Source of the DNA: Sphingobacterium sp. UBA7855
GTDB lineage: Bacteria; Bacteroidota; Bacteroidia; Sphingobacteriales; Sphingobacteriaceae
Direction: 5' to 3'
Assembly: GCA_002500745.1 (NCBI GenBank)
Contig: DLST01000018.1
Coordinates: forward strand, 93,000 to 156,999
DNA: 64,000 nucleotides
In this document: one piece after another, positions 36,207-45,953 of the stretch
Layout of the letters: the number at the start of each line of letters is the position of its first letter
How positions within the stretch are numbered: the first letter of the stretch is position 1
Made by a program: the position numbers and the translations under genes
The notes under the pieces: model-generated
Database searches by the model: none
Seen by the model: only the letters and a program-made list of their open reading frames with translations
Told to the model about the DNA's origin: nothing

Positions 36207-37457
36207 CTACTGTCCGAAGCTAATCCATTTTCGCGCATCTGATACAGTTACTAAATCATATTGTCCTAGCGCTGTTTCGATAACATATAATCCTTTTGGA
36301 TCCGTAAAATCGAGTGCTGTTTGTAAAATTATATTTCTATAAGCTGCTGGAATGGTTCCCAAAGCTCCTACATACTGATACTTAATAAGCCCCGTTTGTA
36401 AGTCAATCGTACTAGCAATGGCAGTACCAAAATATAACGAATTGCCTTGAGCATATCCAAGCAAATCATAACCGGGACCATAATCCAACCAGGCAATTCT
36501 TCTGTTCATTCCTGTACCTAAGGACACACTATTGTCATTTAAATAATCTTCTTGACCATCTTTAACCCAAGCCGAAAAGGAAATTTGGCGATCAGATCTC
36601 CAAAAACGCGTTACTGCTGTCTTATCATAATTCATTGGCGTAATAGACTCAGTAATCTTCAGATTTAAAGCCCCAGAACTTGCCGACAAAAAGCCAGAAG
36701 GATCATACTTCACATTTGAAAGGCTTACAATGCTATCCGCACCAATCACTATTGGATTAAAAAATTTAACTTCATTTTTGACGACATAAAAATTACTTCC
36801 CACATTATCACCGGTCTCTGCAGAAATAAAATTGATACGTTTATTTCCTACATCAATCTTAGCTTCATAATTCTTCCCTCCGATTTCAGTACGTTTAAAA
36901 TAGGTATGTATCTGAGACAGTTTACCTTGCATGGAACTCGTATTGTTATAGGTTGATTCCAAATCATCTTTTGATTCTGCCCGAATCAAAATCAGTTTAC
37001 TTTTATTGAAAGTACCCTCCAAGAGAATTTTATCTTTGGTAGCTGAAATTAGTGCAAATTCAAAATCTGCTTTATAACCAGTTCCGACCCCTCCTCCTAA
37101 CACATTGGGATTGGGATCAGAAAGCTCATGTAATATTGAATAGGTATCGAACAGCAAAGTCGGACGTTGCAATGCTTTAAGTCTATATGAGCTTTCTTCC
37201 TCATCGGCCCCATATTCAGCAGTCATTACAACCCGATTTTTGTCATTAAATTTCATCGTAAAATCTACAGCTATATCAATATTAGTTAGAAGATAGGCTT
37301 TCCAACCATATGGAGCACTAGCAAGCGTAGATTGATACTGAGCGAGACTATCCGCCAATCTGACGTCAACATCATCCAGAACTGGCGAAGTTTTATCTTT
37401 CTGACAGCTGGAGAATGCGACAATAAATGATATATAAAATAATAAGTACTTTTTCAT
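36207..37457 (-). CDS. DUF4302 lipoprotein (locus 2)
   Basis: A 416-residue lipoprotein (lipobox AFSSC, C18), paralogous to the locus 1 DUF4302 protein: LADSLAQYQSTL, GWKAYLLTN, PTLLFDTYSILHELSDP and LLEGTFNKSKLILIRAES align with the corresponding parts. The extra C-terminal part (about 290-416) contains tryptophan- and glycine-rich stretches such as WLDYGPGYDLLGYAQGN and may be an added domain. Function unknown; presumably on the cell surface with SusD. Last gene of locus 2, 28 bp after the peptidase. Confidence 0.82.
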   Translation of the reverse strand: MKKYLLFYISFIVAFSSCQKDKTSPVLDDVDVRLADSLAQYQSTLASAPYGWKAYLLTNIDIAVDFTMKFNDKNRVVMTAEYGADEEESSYRLKALQRPTLLFDTYSILHELSDPNPNVLGGGVGTGYKADFEFALISATKDKILLEGTFNKSKLILIRAESKDDLESTYNNTSSMQGKLSQIHTYFKRTEIGGKNYEAKIDVGNKRINFISAETGDNVGSNFYVVKNEVKFFNPIVIGADSIVSLSNVKYDPSGFLSASSGALNLKITESITPMNYDKTAVTRFWRSDRQISFSAWVKDGQEDYLNDNSVSLGTGMNRRIAWLDYGPGYDLLGYAQGNSLYFGTAIASTIDLQTGLIKYQYVGALGTIPAAYRNIILQTALDFTDPKGLYVIETALGQYDLVTVSDARKWISFGQ

Positions 37458-37485
37458 CTTGTTCTAATTTGCGTTTTTTCTTTTA

Positions 37486-38925
37486 CTACAAGGTTCCAAA
37501 AACATAAGACGTCGGATCATTTTTATTGATTAACCCACCAAAGATTCCTTTTGACTGTGGAATAATATCATCTATCCATCGCATTGTAAAAGTCTGATTA
37601 GAAAAATAATTAACAATCGGCAAGACCGAAGCTTCTATTGCTCTTGCATTTGCATTCGTTGGTTGTGGATTCGTATAAGTCAATTTTAAATCTCCATCTG
37701 TTTTTGTAATTGTATAATTAAAATCAGCATTATAACCTGCGCCAACGGCAACCGTCGGATCCATAAAATTCACACGGAGGATTACTCTATTTGCAGTACT
37801 AAAAATTAAGGAAATATTATCCACATATAGCCCCATATTTGCTTGCAACGTTGCATTAGAAGTATTGAATGCTGTCAAAAATTTAGCGGATAAACCCGAT
37901 AATTTCTGAGGATTCACGGCAATCGTACCATAAGTTTTTTGAGGTCCTAATAGTTCGCTCAATGCTGCTGTTGGGGAATTAGCCTCTATAGCCTCTTGCG
38001 TTTTAATTTGTAGATCAGATAACGTAATTCCCCATTCATTTTTCATGTAAGTGGTTACGATCGCTTTCTTTTTTAAAAGTTTATTTCTCGCATCGGTATT
38101 TTGCTCATAAATACCTTTACCATTTCGTTTAATATATTGCCCTTCATAAACAAATAAGTTATTGACGATATTATTATAATAAGCGTCTCCGCCTTCAAGT
38201 AGTGTAGATAAGGTTTCAACAAAATCATCATCTTTGTTGGATCTGGCATACGGCGTCACAAAACCCTTACCCCAAAAATCGGCTTCATACATAATCTTAT
38301 CCAAAGCTGCCGTACTACTATAAGCCCCTCTAAAAATATTGAACCAAGTAGCGGTATAGTCGGAAGGAGTTATCCTTTGGTAGTCAGGCGTTACAGCAAT
38401 ATTCTGGTTAAGGACATGTCCAAATTCATGGTGCATTGTATGCAATATTTGTCTTACCGCAGGCTTGTTATCTGGATCAAATGTATTCAGGTCCAGCAAA
38501 ACAATTTTCCGCCCAGCTTCCGCAGTACCCAGCGTAATGGTTCCGTTACTATTATAAGAAGGGCTTCCAGCTAGAAAAAACTGCTTTTGAGTGTACTTTT
38601 TCATGAAATTCTCCCCCTTAACCGCCACATAAGGATCAATCCAAGTTTTCTTAATAATATCCATCACTGGAATGACCAACCCCTCTTGCACTGGAATTAC
38701 ATTCTTATAAATCTCTGGTAATTCGGATCGATCCCATTTATATTTTACCTCAATATTATAGGGTGTGGTGAAGTTTTTACTTATCCAGTCATCGACTTCA
38801 GTTTTAGCCCAAGTATCTCCCCCTAACCCAACTATATCCGACTTCAGCGTGTCTTTATCACTACATCCGAAAATCATCGAAGACACAAGCAGCAGAAAAA
38901 ATATATTTTTAAAATTCTTTTTCAT
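37486..38925 (-). CDS. Zinc-binding metallopeptidase lipoprotein (locus 2)
   Basis: A 479-residue lipoprotein (C21 in MIFGC) with HEFGH at 166-170. The N-terminal ~300 residues match the locus 1 peptidase (NFTTPYNIEVKYKWD, LGTAEAGRKIVLLDL, MKNEWGITL). The last ~150 residues form an extra domain resembling DUF4302-type or lipocalin-like beta structure (LRVNFMDPTVAVGAGY). An ATG at 38949 overlapping the susD stop is available, but the start at 38925 gives a clean lipoprotein signal, 23 bp after susD. Peptides are a plausible but unproven substrate. Confidence 0.82.
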   Translation of the reverse strand: MKKNFKNIFFLLLVSSMIFGCSDKDTLKSDIVGLGGDTWAKTEVDDWISKNFTTPYNIEVKYKWDRSELPEIYKNVIPVQEGLVIPVMDIIKKTWIDPYVAVKGENFMKKYTQKQFFLAGSPSYNSNGTITLGTAEAGRKIVLLDLNTFDPDNKPAVRQILHTMHHEFGHVLNQNIAVTPDYQRITPSDYTATWFNIFRGAYSSTAALDKIMYEADFWGKGFVTPYARSNKDDDFVETLSTLLEGGDAYYNNIVNNLFVYEGQYIKRNGKGIYEQNTDARNKLLKKKAIVTTYMKNEWGITLSDLQIKTQEAIEANSPTAALSELLGPQKTYGTIAVNPQKLSGLSAKFLTAFNTSNATLQANMGLYVDNISLIFSTANRVILRVNFMDPTVAVGAGYNADFNYTITKTDGDLKLTYTNPQPTNANARAIEASVLPIVNYFSNQTFTMRWIDDIIPQSKGIFGGLINKNDPTSYVFGTL

Positions 38926-38948
38926 AATTCTATTTTTAAAAGTTAACA

Positions 38949-40415
38949 TTACCTAGGGTTGGCTTCAAGTCCGGCCGCAATGGCATCCTGAGGTATTTGT
39001 ATCACCCTTCTTGGATCATCTGCACCCAATGTAATTTTAGTCTTGCCGTTCGCACTAACATGTTCAATCGGAATTTTCAACCGGATAATATCAAACCAGC
39101 GGAGGCCTTCATGCATAAATTCCATTCGTTTAAAAGTTAGAATAGAAGCTACTAAAGCATCTTTATCTGATAAATTCGGATAAAAGTTTTTTGCTTTTTC
39201 TAAAGAAAACTTATCATTCGCGGCAGAATAATTCACAATACGTTTCGAAAGGTACTTATCGAGATCAATGGTAGTTTGCGTGCTATTTCCTAGCATCGCA
39301 TTTGCTTCTGCTCTGTTGAACAAAACCTCTTCAGAAGTAAGCAATGGCACCATATTATATGGGTCTCCAATAGTTGCATTAATGGATTCTTTTACAAAAT
39401 GCTCTTTGAATTTGGGAATATTGTAGACCATCTCCGTTCCTCCAAAAATTTTGGTTGCCATCGCTAATTGTTTCCCACTTGGATTATTAGCTGGACTAAA
39501 TATGCCCAACAAACTAGAACTCAAACCGTAATTATAACCAGCATAGCTTCTTCCCCACGCGCTCTGAGATTCTTGGAGTAAAATATTAGCTGGCTCAATC
39601 GAATTGGTATAAATAGCTTGCAATTCGTAATATCCCAATGAATTATATGTTGTGTTCCAAGGACGTAAATCCTCTACTACCGTCGAGCCTGGGTATACAG
39701 CATCTGCATGTTCAACAACCTTTGCATAATCTTTTTTGAATAAGTAAAAACGAGTGGCAAAAGCATGAGCAGCCTGAGTCGTGAAATGGTATTTCGGAAC
39801 TACATATTTATTGTTTTTAATCAATGGAAGACCTTCTATCAGATCTTTTTCGATATTTTCATAAACACTAGCAACTGTACCACGCGCATAACTTCCTTCG
39901 ACAACTTTTTGCGGAAGTGTCACATAGGGTATACCGAGATCCGTTTTAGCAGTCGCTGGATCGTATGCTTTCGCAAAGAATGTCACCAGCATAAAATGAG
40001 CATAAGCTCGTGCGACCAAGGCTTCGCCTCTGCTTGCAGCATATTCTTCCGTATTACCAGCTTTATCTATTGCCTCAAGTGCATAATTTGCTGCTGATAT
40101 AGCTTTATAACAAGCATTCCAATAATATGGGGGAGTATCTATAGCATCTGGATCTACCTGATCCACGTAATTCCAAGCAGATGAATTGGGTAATTCTCGT
40201 GCCGTTCCACCTTTATCCCCGGCATTATCGCTCATCGATTCTGCCATAGTAATATAATTACCATGCGGGTATGCATTTGCTAATAATTCTGCTACTTTAA
40301 CAGCATTATTTAGTTCAGTACGATCGTCGGGCTGATGTTCCAAAAATTTATTGCAACTAGTTGCAACAAATAAGCTAGACAACGCCATATATAGAATTAA
40401 GTTTCTTCTTTTCAT
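38949..40415 (-). CDS. SusD/RagB-family lipoprotein (locus 2)
   Basis: A 488-residue outer-membrane nutrient-binding lipoprotein with lipobox VATSC (C21), then NKFLEHQPDDRTEL. The TPR-like region has EALVARAYAHFMLVTFFAKAYD, and the C-terminus has FKRMEFMHEGLRWFDIIRLKI and the family ending VIQIPQDAIAAGLEANPR. It lies 14 bp after susC and pairs with it. It is clearly paralogous to the locus 1 SusD but diverged, so the ligand may differ. Confidence 0.93.
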   Translation of the reverse strand: MKRRNLILYMALSSLFVATSCNKFLEHQPDDRTELNNAVKVAELLANAYPHGNYITMAESMSDNAGDKGGTARELPNSSAWNYVDQVDPDAIDTPPYYWNACYKAISAANYALEAIDKAGNTEEYAASRGEALVARAYAHFMLVTFFAKAYDPATAKTDLGIPYVTLPQKVVEGSYARGTVASVYENIEKDLIEGLPLIKNNKYVVPKYHFTTQAAHAFATRFYLFKKDYAKVVEHADAVYPGSTVVEDLRPWNTTYNSLGYYELQAIYTNSIEPANILLQESQSAWGRSYAGYNYGLSSSLLGIFSPANNPSGKQLAMATKIFGGTEMVYNIPKFKEHFVKESINATIGDPYNMVPLLTSEEVLFNRAEANAMLGNSTQTTIDLDKYLSKRIVNYSAANDKFSLEKAKNFYPNLSDKDALVASILTFKRMEFMHEGLRWFDIIRLKIPIEHVSANGKTKITLGADDPRRVIQIPQDAIAAGLEANPR

Positions 40416-40429
40416 TTTAACATTATTTA

Positions 40430-43400
40430 TTAAAATCCAACTTTTAAAGACAAAGTGTATTGCTTAGGTATTGGTAATGCTACTCCTCCTGAAGCAAAAA
40501 ATTCAGGGTCTTGACCTTTCAATTTTTTATCTGAATAAATCAACCAAAAGTTATTTGCTGTTATACCAATTGAAGCATGATTTGCTTTGATAGATTTAAG
40601 AAAATTAGATGGTAATGTGTAAGCCAATGCTAACTGTTTTAATCTAACAAATCCTCCATCAGCAACTCTCACGGTAGAATAATTGTAGGTATTGTAAGGG
40701 TACTGTCCACTAATCGTATTAGCTGCCTCAACATCTAAAATCGAAGGAATATTTGTTATTGCTTCATCTCCAGACATTGTCCATCGGTCCTTAAATTCAT
40801 TTGGCATTGCGTCTAAATCAGAATAGGAAGTACCGAATGACGGGTTTAGCCTAATTTTATTCCCAGCTGAGAATGTAAATAATGCATTTAATGTAAAACC
40901 TTTGTAACTAAATGAATTATAAAAACCTCCTGTCAATTTAGGATCAGTAGGCCCTTCATATTTCAGGTACTTCGTTTCGAGACTCTGCATATAAACATTA
41001 ATACCTTTCTCTCCTTTTTCGTTGATAAATTCAGGAATACCTGTATCATGATTTAATCCAGTAAATTCTACAGAGTATAACCCACGATATGGATAACCTT
41101 CTTGAGGTCCACCATCAGCAGTCACCAAATTAAAAATAGATTGCGGGCTTGATAACTTCGTTACTTTGTTTTTATTGTAGCCAAAATTGAAATTGCTTCT
41201 CCAACTGAACGAATCGTTCTTGATAATTGGTCCGCTTAACGTTACCTCGATACCTTTTGAATTCATATCCGCATAATTGGCTGTGATCAAATATTGACCT
41301 CCGATACCCGAAGTGCGCAAGGGACTAATCAAATCAAAACCATTTCGATTGTATAGATCAATGGTCAAGTTCAATTTACTTTTAAAGAAACTCATATCGA
41401 AACCTAAATTTGTTTCGTATTGTTTTTCCCAAGTGAGATCCTTATTTTCAATATACTGTATATTCATTACAGATTCTATTTCATCTAAATAAGGTCTTAA
41501 GGCACTTCCATTCCTAAGTACTAACGCTGAATTGGTTGCACTACCAAGACTAGCTGTTAGTCCGTAAGTACCACGAATCGTTAATTTATTTAAGATATCC
41601 TGATTTTGCATAAATGCTTCTTCATCAACATTCCACGCTCCTGAAATATTCCATGTCGGTAACCATCTTGCTGTCTTTGAACTTCCTAATTGGTTCGATC
41701 CATCATAACGACCAGTAAAATTGATAGAATACTTTCCATCATAAGAATATGCCGCTCGTGTCATAAATGCCGAAAAACGGTCATACTTATGCCCCATTGA
41801 ATAATAATTCAGGTTGTTTAATGTCGCCTGTTTTATAATATTCGGGTCTATAAATGGAACTCCCCCCTTATCATATTGGTACCCATAACCAATCATACTT
41901 CTGGCTTGGCGATCTGCTATACGTAACTCTTGGAATGCATAAATATTAACAAGGTGCTTTTCATTAAAAGTATTATCATACTCAAATGAGTTTCTAACCA
42001 TGTATGATTTTAAGAAATCATCACTGGTATTATAAAACCCTCCATAAGGTAGTACAACTACAGGTTGTAATTCAGGGTGTGCTGGATCTCGGTAAAGGAA
42101 GCGGTTATTCTCCTGAACATAGGAATCGTAATCTGCCCTATAAGCATTTGCCATGTTCGAATTTTCCCTTACTTTATGTTCATTACCGCTTTTAACGTAG
42201 CGCATTGAAGCTAACACATCATATTTAAAATTTTTGGAAAACTTATAATTCGCACCACCTTGAATTTTTAAATCCAACATACTTAAGTCCAAACTATTAT
42301 TATCCAATTCGTCTAAAATATTAAAGTCAGCAAAGTTTCTCGTAAAACTTTCTCTATTCCCATTTTCATCGTAGGCCGTCATTGTTCGGCTCGTATTGAG
42401 AGCATAGCTAAAAGGGTTAATATCAAAATCTCTAGAATACTTCCCTTCAACAGGATTACTCACTCTTCCTACTGTACCGGGAGCTTTTTGATTACGGATA
42501 GAACCAGTAGTAATAAAATTAAGTGTTAATTTTTCTGAAAGATTAAATAGAGCATTGATATTTGTTGTATAACGTTGTACTTTATTTCCAACAGCCCATC
42601 CATTATCGTTTAAATAACTTGTCGACATATACAACTGAGATTTGTCAGTACCTGATGAGACACTTACACCATGCTCTTGCATAAATGAATTTTTGAACAA
42701 GACATCAAACCAATCTGTATTAGCAAGCGCATATCTACTTAAAAACTTGTTTCTAGCTTCAGGCGTATTTTCGAGTCCAAATTTCCCATTACTTTCATTA
42801 TAGGAATTGATTAAATGATACATTTTGGTATAAACGCCACCGTTCTCAGCTCTTGATGCATTAGAGTGATTAAGCCAGCCTTTACGTGCAAGCTCCGAAT
42901 AAACCGACATTTGATCCGAAGAATTCATGATATTATAATCGTTATATGTCGGTTTCAAAAAGGTTGAGAAATTGCCTGTGTACGATATTAGCGGTTTTCC
43001 TATTCTTCCTTTTTTTGTCGTAATTACGACTACCCCGTTCATCGCCCTGGCACCATATTGTGCTGTTGCGGCAGCATCTTTCAAGATATTGAAACTTTCA
43101 ATGTCATCCGCATTGATTCCAGCCACAGAAGAACCAATCAGTGTATTAACATCACCAGAAGATAACTGTTCATTCGAGATATTTACTACATCTTCCAAAA
43201 TAACGCCATCAACAACCCATAGCGGTTTATTATCGCCTGTAATTGAAGTTGCTCCACGGACACGTATTTTAGGTGCTGCACCAAAAGTTCCAGATACATT
43301 TTGTACAGATACCCCCGCTACTCTTCCTTCCAACATCCTACTAACATCAGTAATACCGTCCTGTTTGATATCTGATCCTTTTATTGTAGTCGCGGCACCA

Positions 43401-44086
43401 GTAAATAGCTTTCTATTTAAATTTTGATAACCGGTAGAAACAACATCCACTACATCCAGCTGTCTTTCATCGGATTCCAATTCAATAGCAATACTACTGC
43501 GTCCTCCCACCGCTACTTCTTTCTGTGAATAGCCAATAAATCGTACTATCAAAACTGCATTGGCTGATGCATTAATCTTGAAATACCCAGATTCATCTGT
43601 TTGAGTTGATATGGAAGTCCCCTTAACTGAGACGGTGACTCCGCTCAAACCTTTTCCGTTTTTATCCTTAATAGTTCCAGAAACAACCTGTTGCAAAGTA
43701 TTTATGGTCGAATGATTATCTACATCACCATTTACAGATATCGTATTCGCAATAATCTTATAATCGATATGATTATTGCGCAAAACAGAATTCAAGGCTT
43801 CTTCAACAGAGGCATTCTTCAAATTCACACTGACACGTGCTTTAGAATCGATATTTTCTCCGTAAAATAGCTGCAGGTTGGACTGTTTGGAAATCGCACT
43901 GAGCGCTTCTTCAATCCGTGCATTTTTCATTTTCAACGTAACTTTCTGCGCAATGCCGTTGGCTTGAACTCCGGTCACAAAGGCGAAAAGAAGGCAGGTA
44001 CTAATTTTCATAATACGTAAAGGTTTACAAAACCGAGGGTCATGAGGTATCAGTCGCCACGTTTTGCCAAATGGTAAGTTATTCAT
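40430..44086 (-). CDS. SusC/RagA TonB-dependent transporter with STN domain (locus 2)
   Basis: A 1218-residue transporter with the same architecture as locus 1: N-terminal extension, signal peptide from MKISTCLLFAF, STN domain (KVTLKMKNARIEEALSAIS), regulatory-like domain (SGTIKDKNGKGLSGVTV), plug (VVSTGYQNLNRKLFTGA, VRGATSITGDNKPLWVVDG) and barrel ending QYTLSLKVGF. The first ~110 residues are nearly identical to locus 1, while the barrel is diverged, suggesting shared signalling logic but different cargo. Upstream lie FecR and a candidate antisense RNA. Confidence 0.93.
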   Translation of the reverse strand: MNNLPFGKTWRLIPHDPRFCKPLRIMKISTCLLFAFVTGVQANGIAQKVTLKMKNARIEEALSAISKQSNLQLFYGENIDSKARVSVNLKNASVEEALNSVLRNNHIDYKIIANTISVNGDVDNHSTINTLQQVVSGTIKDKNGKGLSGVTVSVKGTSISTQTDESGYFKINASANAVLIVRFIGYSQKEVAVGGRSSIAIELESDERQLDVVDVVSTGYQNLNRKLFTGAATTIKGSDIKQDGITDVSRMLEGRVAGVSVQNVSGTFGAAPKIRVRGATSITGDNKPLWVVDGVILEDVVNISNEQLSSGDVNTLIGSSVAGINADDIESFNILKDAAATAQYGARAMNGVVVITTKKGRIGKPLISYTGNFSTFLKPTYNDYNIMNSSDQMSVYSELARKGWLNHSNASRAENGGVYTKMYHLINSYNESNGKFGLENTPEARNKFLSRYALANTDWFDVLFKNSFMQEHGVSVSSGTDKSQLYMSTSYLNDNGWAVGNKVQRYTTNINALFNLSEKLTLNFITTGSIRNQKAPGTVGRVSNPVEGKYSRDFDINPFSYALNTSRTMTAYDENGNRESFTRNFADFNILDELDNNSLDLSMLDLKIQGGANYKFSKNFKYDVLASMRYVKSGNEHKVRENSNMANAYRADYDSYVQENNRFLYRDPAHPELQPVVVLPYGGFYNTSDDFLKSYMVRNSFEYDNTFNEKHLVNIYAFQELRIADRQARSMIGYGYQYDKGGVPFIDPNIIKQATLNNLNYYSMGHKYDRFSAFMTRAAYSYDGKYSINFTGRYDGSNQLGSSKTARWLPTWNISGAWNVDEEAFMQNQDILNKLTIRGTYGLTASLGSATNSALVLRNGSALRPYLDEIESVMNIQYIENKDLTWEKQYETNLGFDMSFFKSKLNLTIDLYNRNGFDLISPLRTSGIGGQYLITANYADMNSKGIEVTLSGPIIKNDSFSWRSNFNFGYNKNKVTKLSSPQSIFNLVTADGGPQEGYPYRGLYSVEFTGLNHDTGIPEFINEKGEKGINVYMQSLETKYLKYEGPTDPKLTGGFYNSFSYKGFTLNALFTFSAGNKIRLNPSFGTSYSDLDAMPNEFKDRWTMSGDEAITNIPSILDVEAANTISGQYPYNTYNYSTVRVADGGFVRLKQLALAYTLPSNFLKSIKANHASIGITANNFWLIYSDKKLKGQDPEFFASGGVALPIPKQYTLSLKVGF

Positions 44087-44093
44087 ACATTTA
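44063..44093 (+). promoter_or_regulatory. Promoter-like sequence over the susC start, opposite strand (locus 2)
   Basis: TTTG at 44063-44066 and TACATTTA at 44086-44093 are 19 bp apart, as in locus 1. TACTCTTTG (44092-44100) is an alternative -7 with one extra base. Confidence 0.5.
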
Positions 44094-44097
44094 CTCT

Positions 44098-44194
44098 TTG
44101 TGGTTAATAGGGTTTACTTAATTCGCATTTTTAATTTTTTAGGCCTTTTAATCATTCCGGAACGGGGATGCTGCAACATTCCTGTTCTTTTTTT
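44098..44194 (+). ncRNA. Candidate antisense small RNA opposite the susC leader (locus 2)
   Basis: The predicted rightward transcript begins about 12 nt upstream of the susC start codon and ends at a strong terminator: GAACGGGGATG (44160-44170), loop CTGCAA, CATTCCTGTTC (44177-44187), then seven T (44188-44194). In + strand RNA all 11 pairs form (two G-U); in minus-strand RNA two become A-C mismatches. Compared with locus 1 the left arm changed A to G opposite U, so pairing is kept only in the + strand sense. Length ~97 nt, like copy 1. DonS-like by position. Confidence 0.52.
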
Positions 44195-44239
44195 GTATAA
44201 GGCTCGTAGGTTAGGTATTAATTTTTCACATAAGCACTT

Positions 44240-45379
44240 TTATTTATTTTCTATAATTAATTCTTTTCCGTGAAGTTCAAACTTCAAATCACAAACATAG
44301 GTCAGCATTTCCAAAACTTGCGATAGCTTGACATCACGCTTAAAATTACCTGTATACACTTTATTCAATGCGACATCTTGCTTAAATTTGACCTGGATGT
44401 CATACCATTTCGAAAGCGTGGAAGCGATCTCCACAATTGTCTCTTTCTTAAAATAAAACTGATTATTATGCCAAGAAAGATCATGCTCTAAATCTGCCGC
44501 TCCCTTATGAAGCTGGCCAGCAATAAGGTTAGCATATTCTCCAGGTTCCAGAATGATCACATCTCCCGAGTTACTTACTTGAACTCTTCCGGAAGACAAT
44601 GTCGTTCGAACATTATTACTATAAGCATTGATATTGAAATGTGTACCTAACACCTTCACTTCATTCCCCTTGGATTCTACAAAAAATGGACGCTTGGCAT
44701 CATGGGAAACTTCGAAATAAGCTTCACCCTCCAAAATAACACGACGTTCTTTATCGGGAAATTTTACAGGAAATTTAAGTTGAGAGTTTGCATTCACCCA
44801 GACTAGGGTACCATCTTCTAAAGATAATTTGTAAAAGTTTCCTTTGGGAACAACCAATGTATTAAATTGTAATAGTACGTCTTCTGCCGGAACGTCCAGG
44901 CGAGCCATATTATCTGCAAGGAATTTTGGATCTACAGTTTTGCGCGTCTTCTCCAAAGGCATAATCGATCCATCAGCCAAAACCAACAGAGCCCCCGACT
45001 CTGCAGGTGAGATATCTGTTTTTACCAAACGAGCAGATGATGCTTTACTAGAAACTATTCCTTCCTCATGGAGGATATAAAAGAGCGACGTCGCCATTAT
45101 TATTAAAATAACGGCTGCAGCACCAAAAAGAGAAACGTAATTTTTCTTAATTCTCTTTGGGGTCCGCTGAATGTTACGCCAAGCACCATCTTCATCCAAA
45201 TTATCTAGAAAGATAAGATCTCCCTCTATATTCTTTGCGTCCTGAAAGCTTTCAATTAAATCATCATTGCGCTTATCAGATTTTCGCCAATGTTCAATTG
45301 CATCCCGTTCCGCTATGGTTTCGTGACCTCGAAGCAATTTATTAATGAGTCTGGCAATGTAATTGGTGTTGGTGTTCAT
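44240..45379 (-). CDS. FecR-family anti-sigma factor (locus 2)
   Basis: A 379-residue anti-sigma factor: cytosolic N-terminus (IARLINKLLRGHETIAERDAI), one membrane segment at about 82-104 (YVSLFGAAAVILIIMATSLF), periplasmic FecR domain (GNFYKLSLEDGTLVWVNANS, GEAYFEVSHDAKRPFFVES, VLGTHFNINAY) and DUF4974 C-terminus (KLSQVLEMLTYVCDLKFEL). It is 52 bp after the sigma gene and 153 bp before susC. Strong similarity to the locus 1 FecR in the C-terminal half supports duplication of the whole signalling cassette. Confidence 0.92.
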   Translation of the reverse strand: MNTNTNYIARLINKLLRGHETIAERDAIEHWRKSDKRNDDLIESFQDAKNIEGDLIFLDNLDEDGAWRNIQRTPKRIKKNYVSLFGAAAVILIIMATSLFYILHEEGIVSSKASSARLVKTDISPAESGALLVLADGSIMPLEKTRKTVDPKFLADNMARLDVPAEDVLLQFNTLVVPKGNFYKLSLEDGTLVWVNANSQLKFPVKFPDKERRVILEGEAYFEVSHDAKRPFFVESKGNEVKVLGTHFNINAYSNNVRTTLSSGRVQVSNSGDVIILEPGEYANLIAGQLHKGAADLEHDLSWHNNQFYFKKETIVEIASTLSKWYDIQVKFKQDVALNKVYTGNFKRDVKLSQVLEMLTYVCDLKFELHGKELIIENK

Positions 45380-45431
45380 ATCTATAGGTTAGAAACCCTA
45401 TAGAATGACGAAGGGTGACAATAAATTAAAA

Positions 45432-45953
45432 TTATTTTAATAAAAAAATAATAATGGGTAAAAACTCGGGATGCAACCTCTCCAGCAAGATCTTCATCCC
45501 ACGTTGTTTTTGGGTCTTAACTGTGTTTACACTAATTTGAAGTCGTTCTGTAATTTCAAGATTTGACAACCCCTCCAAATAGCCCATCTTAAAAATCTGT
45601 TGACAAGCCGAAGGCATTTGGGCAATAATTCGATAAACTTCATTGATCACTTCGGTATGAATAATGGAAAGCTCAACGGAATGCTCATCTTCCTCATTGA
45701 ATTCAACCCGCGTCCAATACTTTTCCTTTACTTTTTCATGACGTAAATGCTTTAAACAAGAAAACCGCACAGCAGTATATAAATAGTTTCGCACAAACGC
45801 TTCGGATTCATCCATCCGCTGTTTTTCTCTGAAAAAGGTAACAAAGGCTTCCTGTACCAGATCTTCTGCAACAGAAGATTCTCCCACAAATTTCCATGCA
45901 AAATGGCACAAACTTTTATAATGCTGTCTAAATAACTTTTCTTCAGGTCCCAT
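45432..45953 (-). CDS. ECF RNA polymerase sigma factor, Bacteroides expansion family 1 (locus 2)
   Basis: A 173-residue ECF sigma factor with region 2 (GESSVAEDLVQEAFVTFFRE) and region 4 (FKMGYLEGLSNLEITERLQI, then SVNTVKTQKQRGMKIL). It is the closest paralog of the locus 1 sigma, with nearly identical recognition helices (LSNLEIT, SVNTVKTQKQRGMK), so the two might recognise similar promoters. First gene of locus 2. A minus-strand TATCTTTA (complement at 46028-46035) may be its -7 box. Confidence 0.93.
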   Translation of the reverse strand: MGPEEKLFRQHYKSLCHFAWKFVGESSVAEDLVQEAFVTFFREKQRMDESEAFVRNYLYTAVRFSCLKHLRHEKVKEKYWTRVEFNEEDEHSVELSIIHTEVINEVYRIIAQMPSACQQIFKMGYLEGLSNLEITERLQISVNTVKTQKQRGMKILLERLHPEFLPIIIFLLK

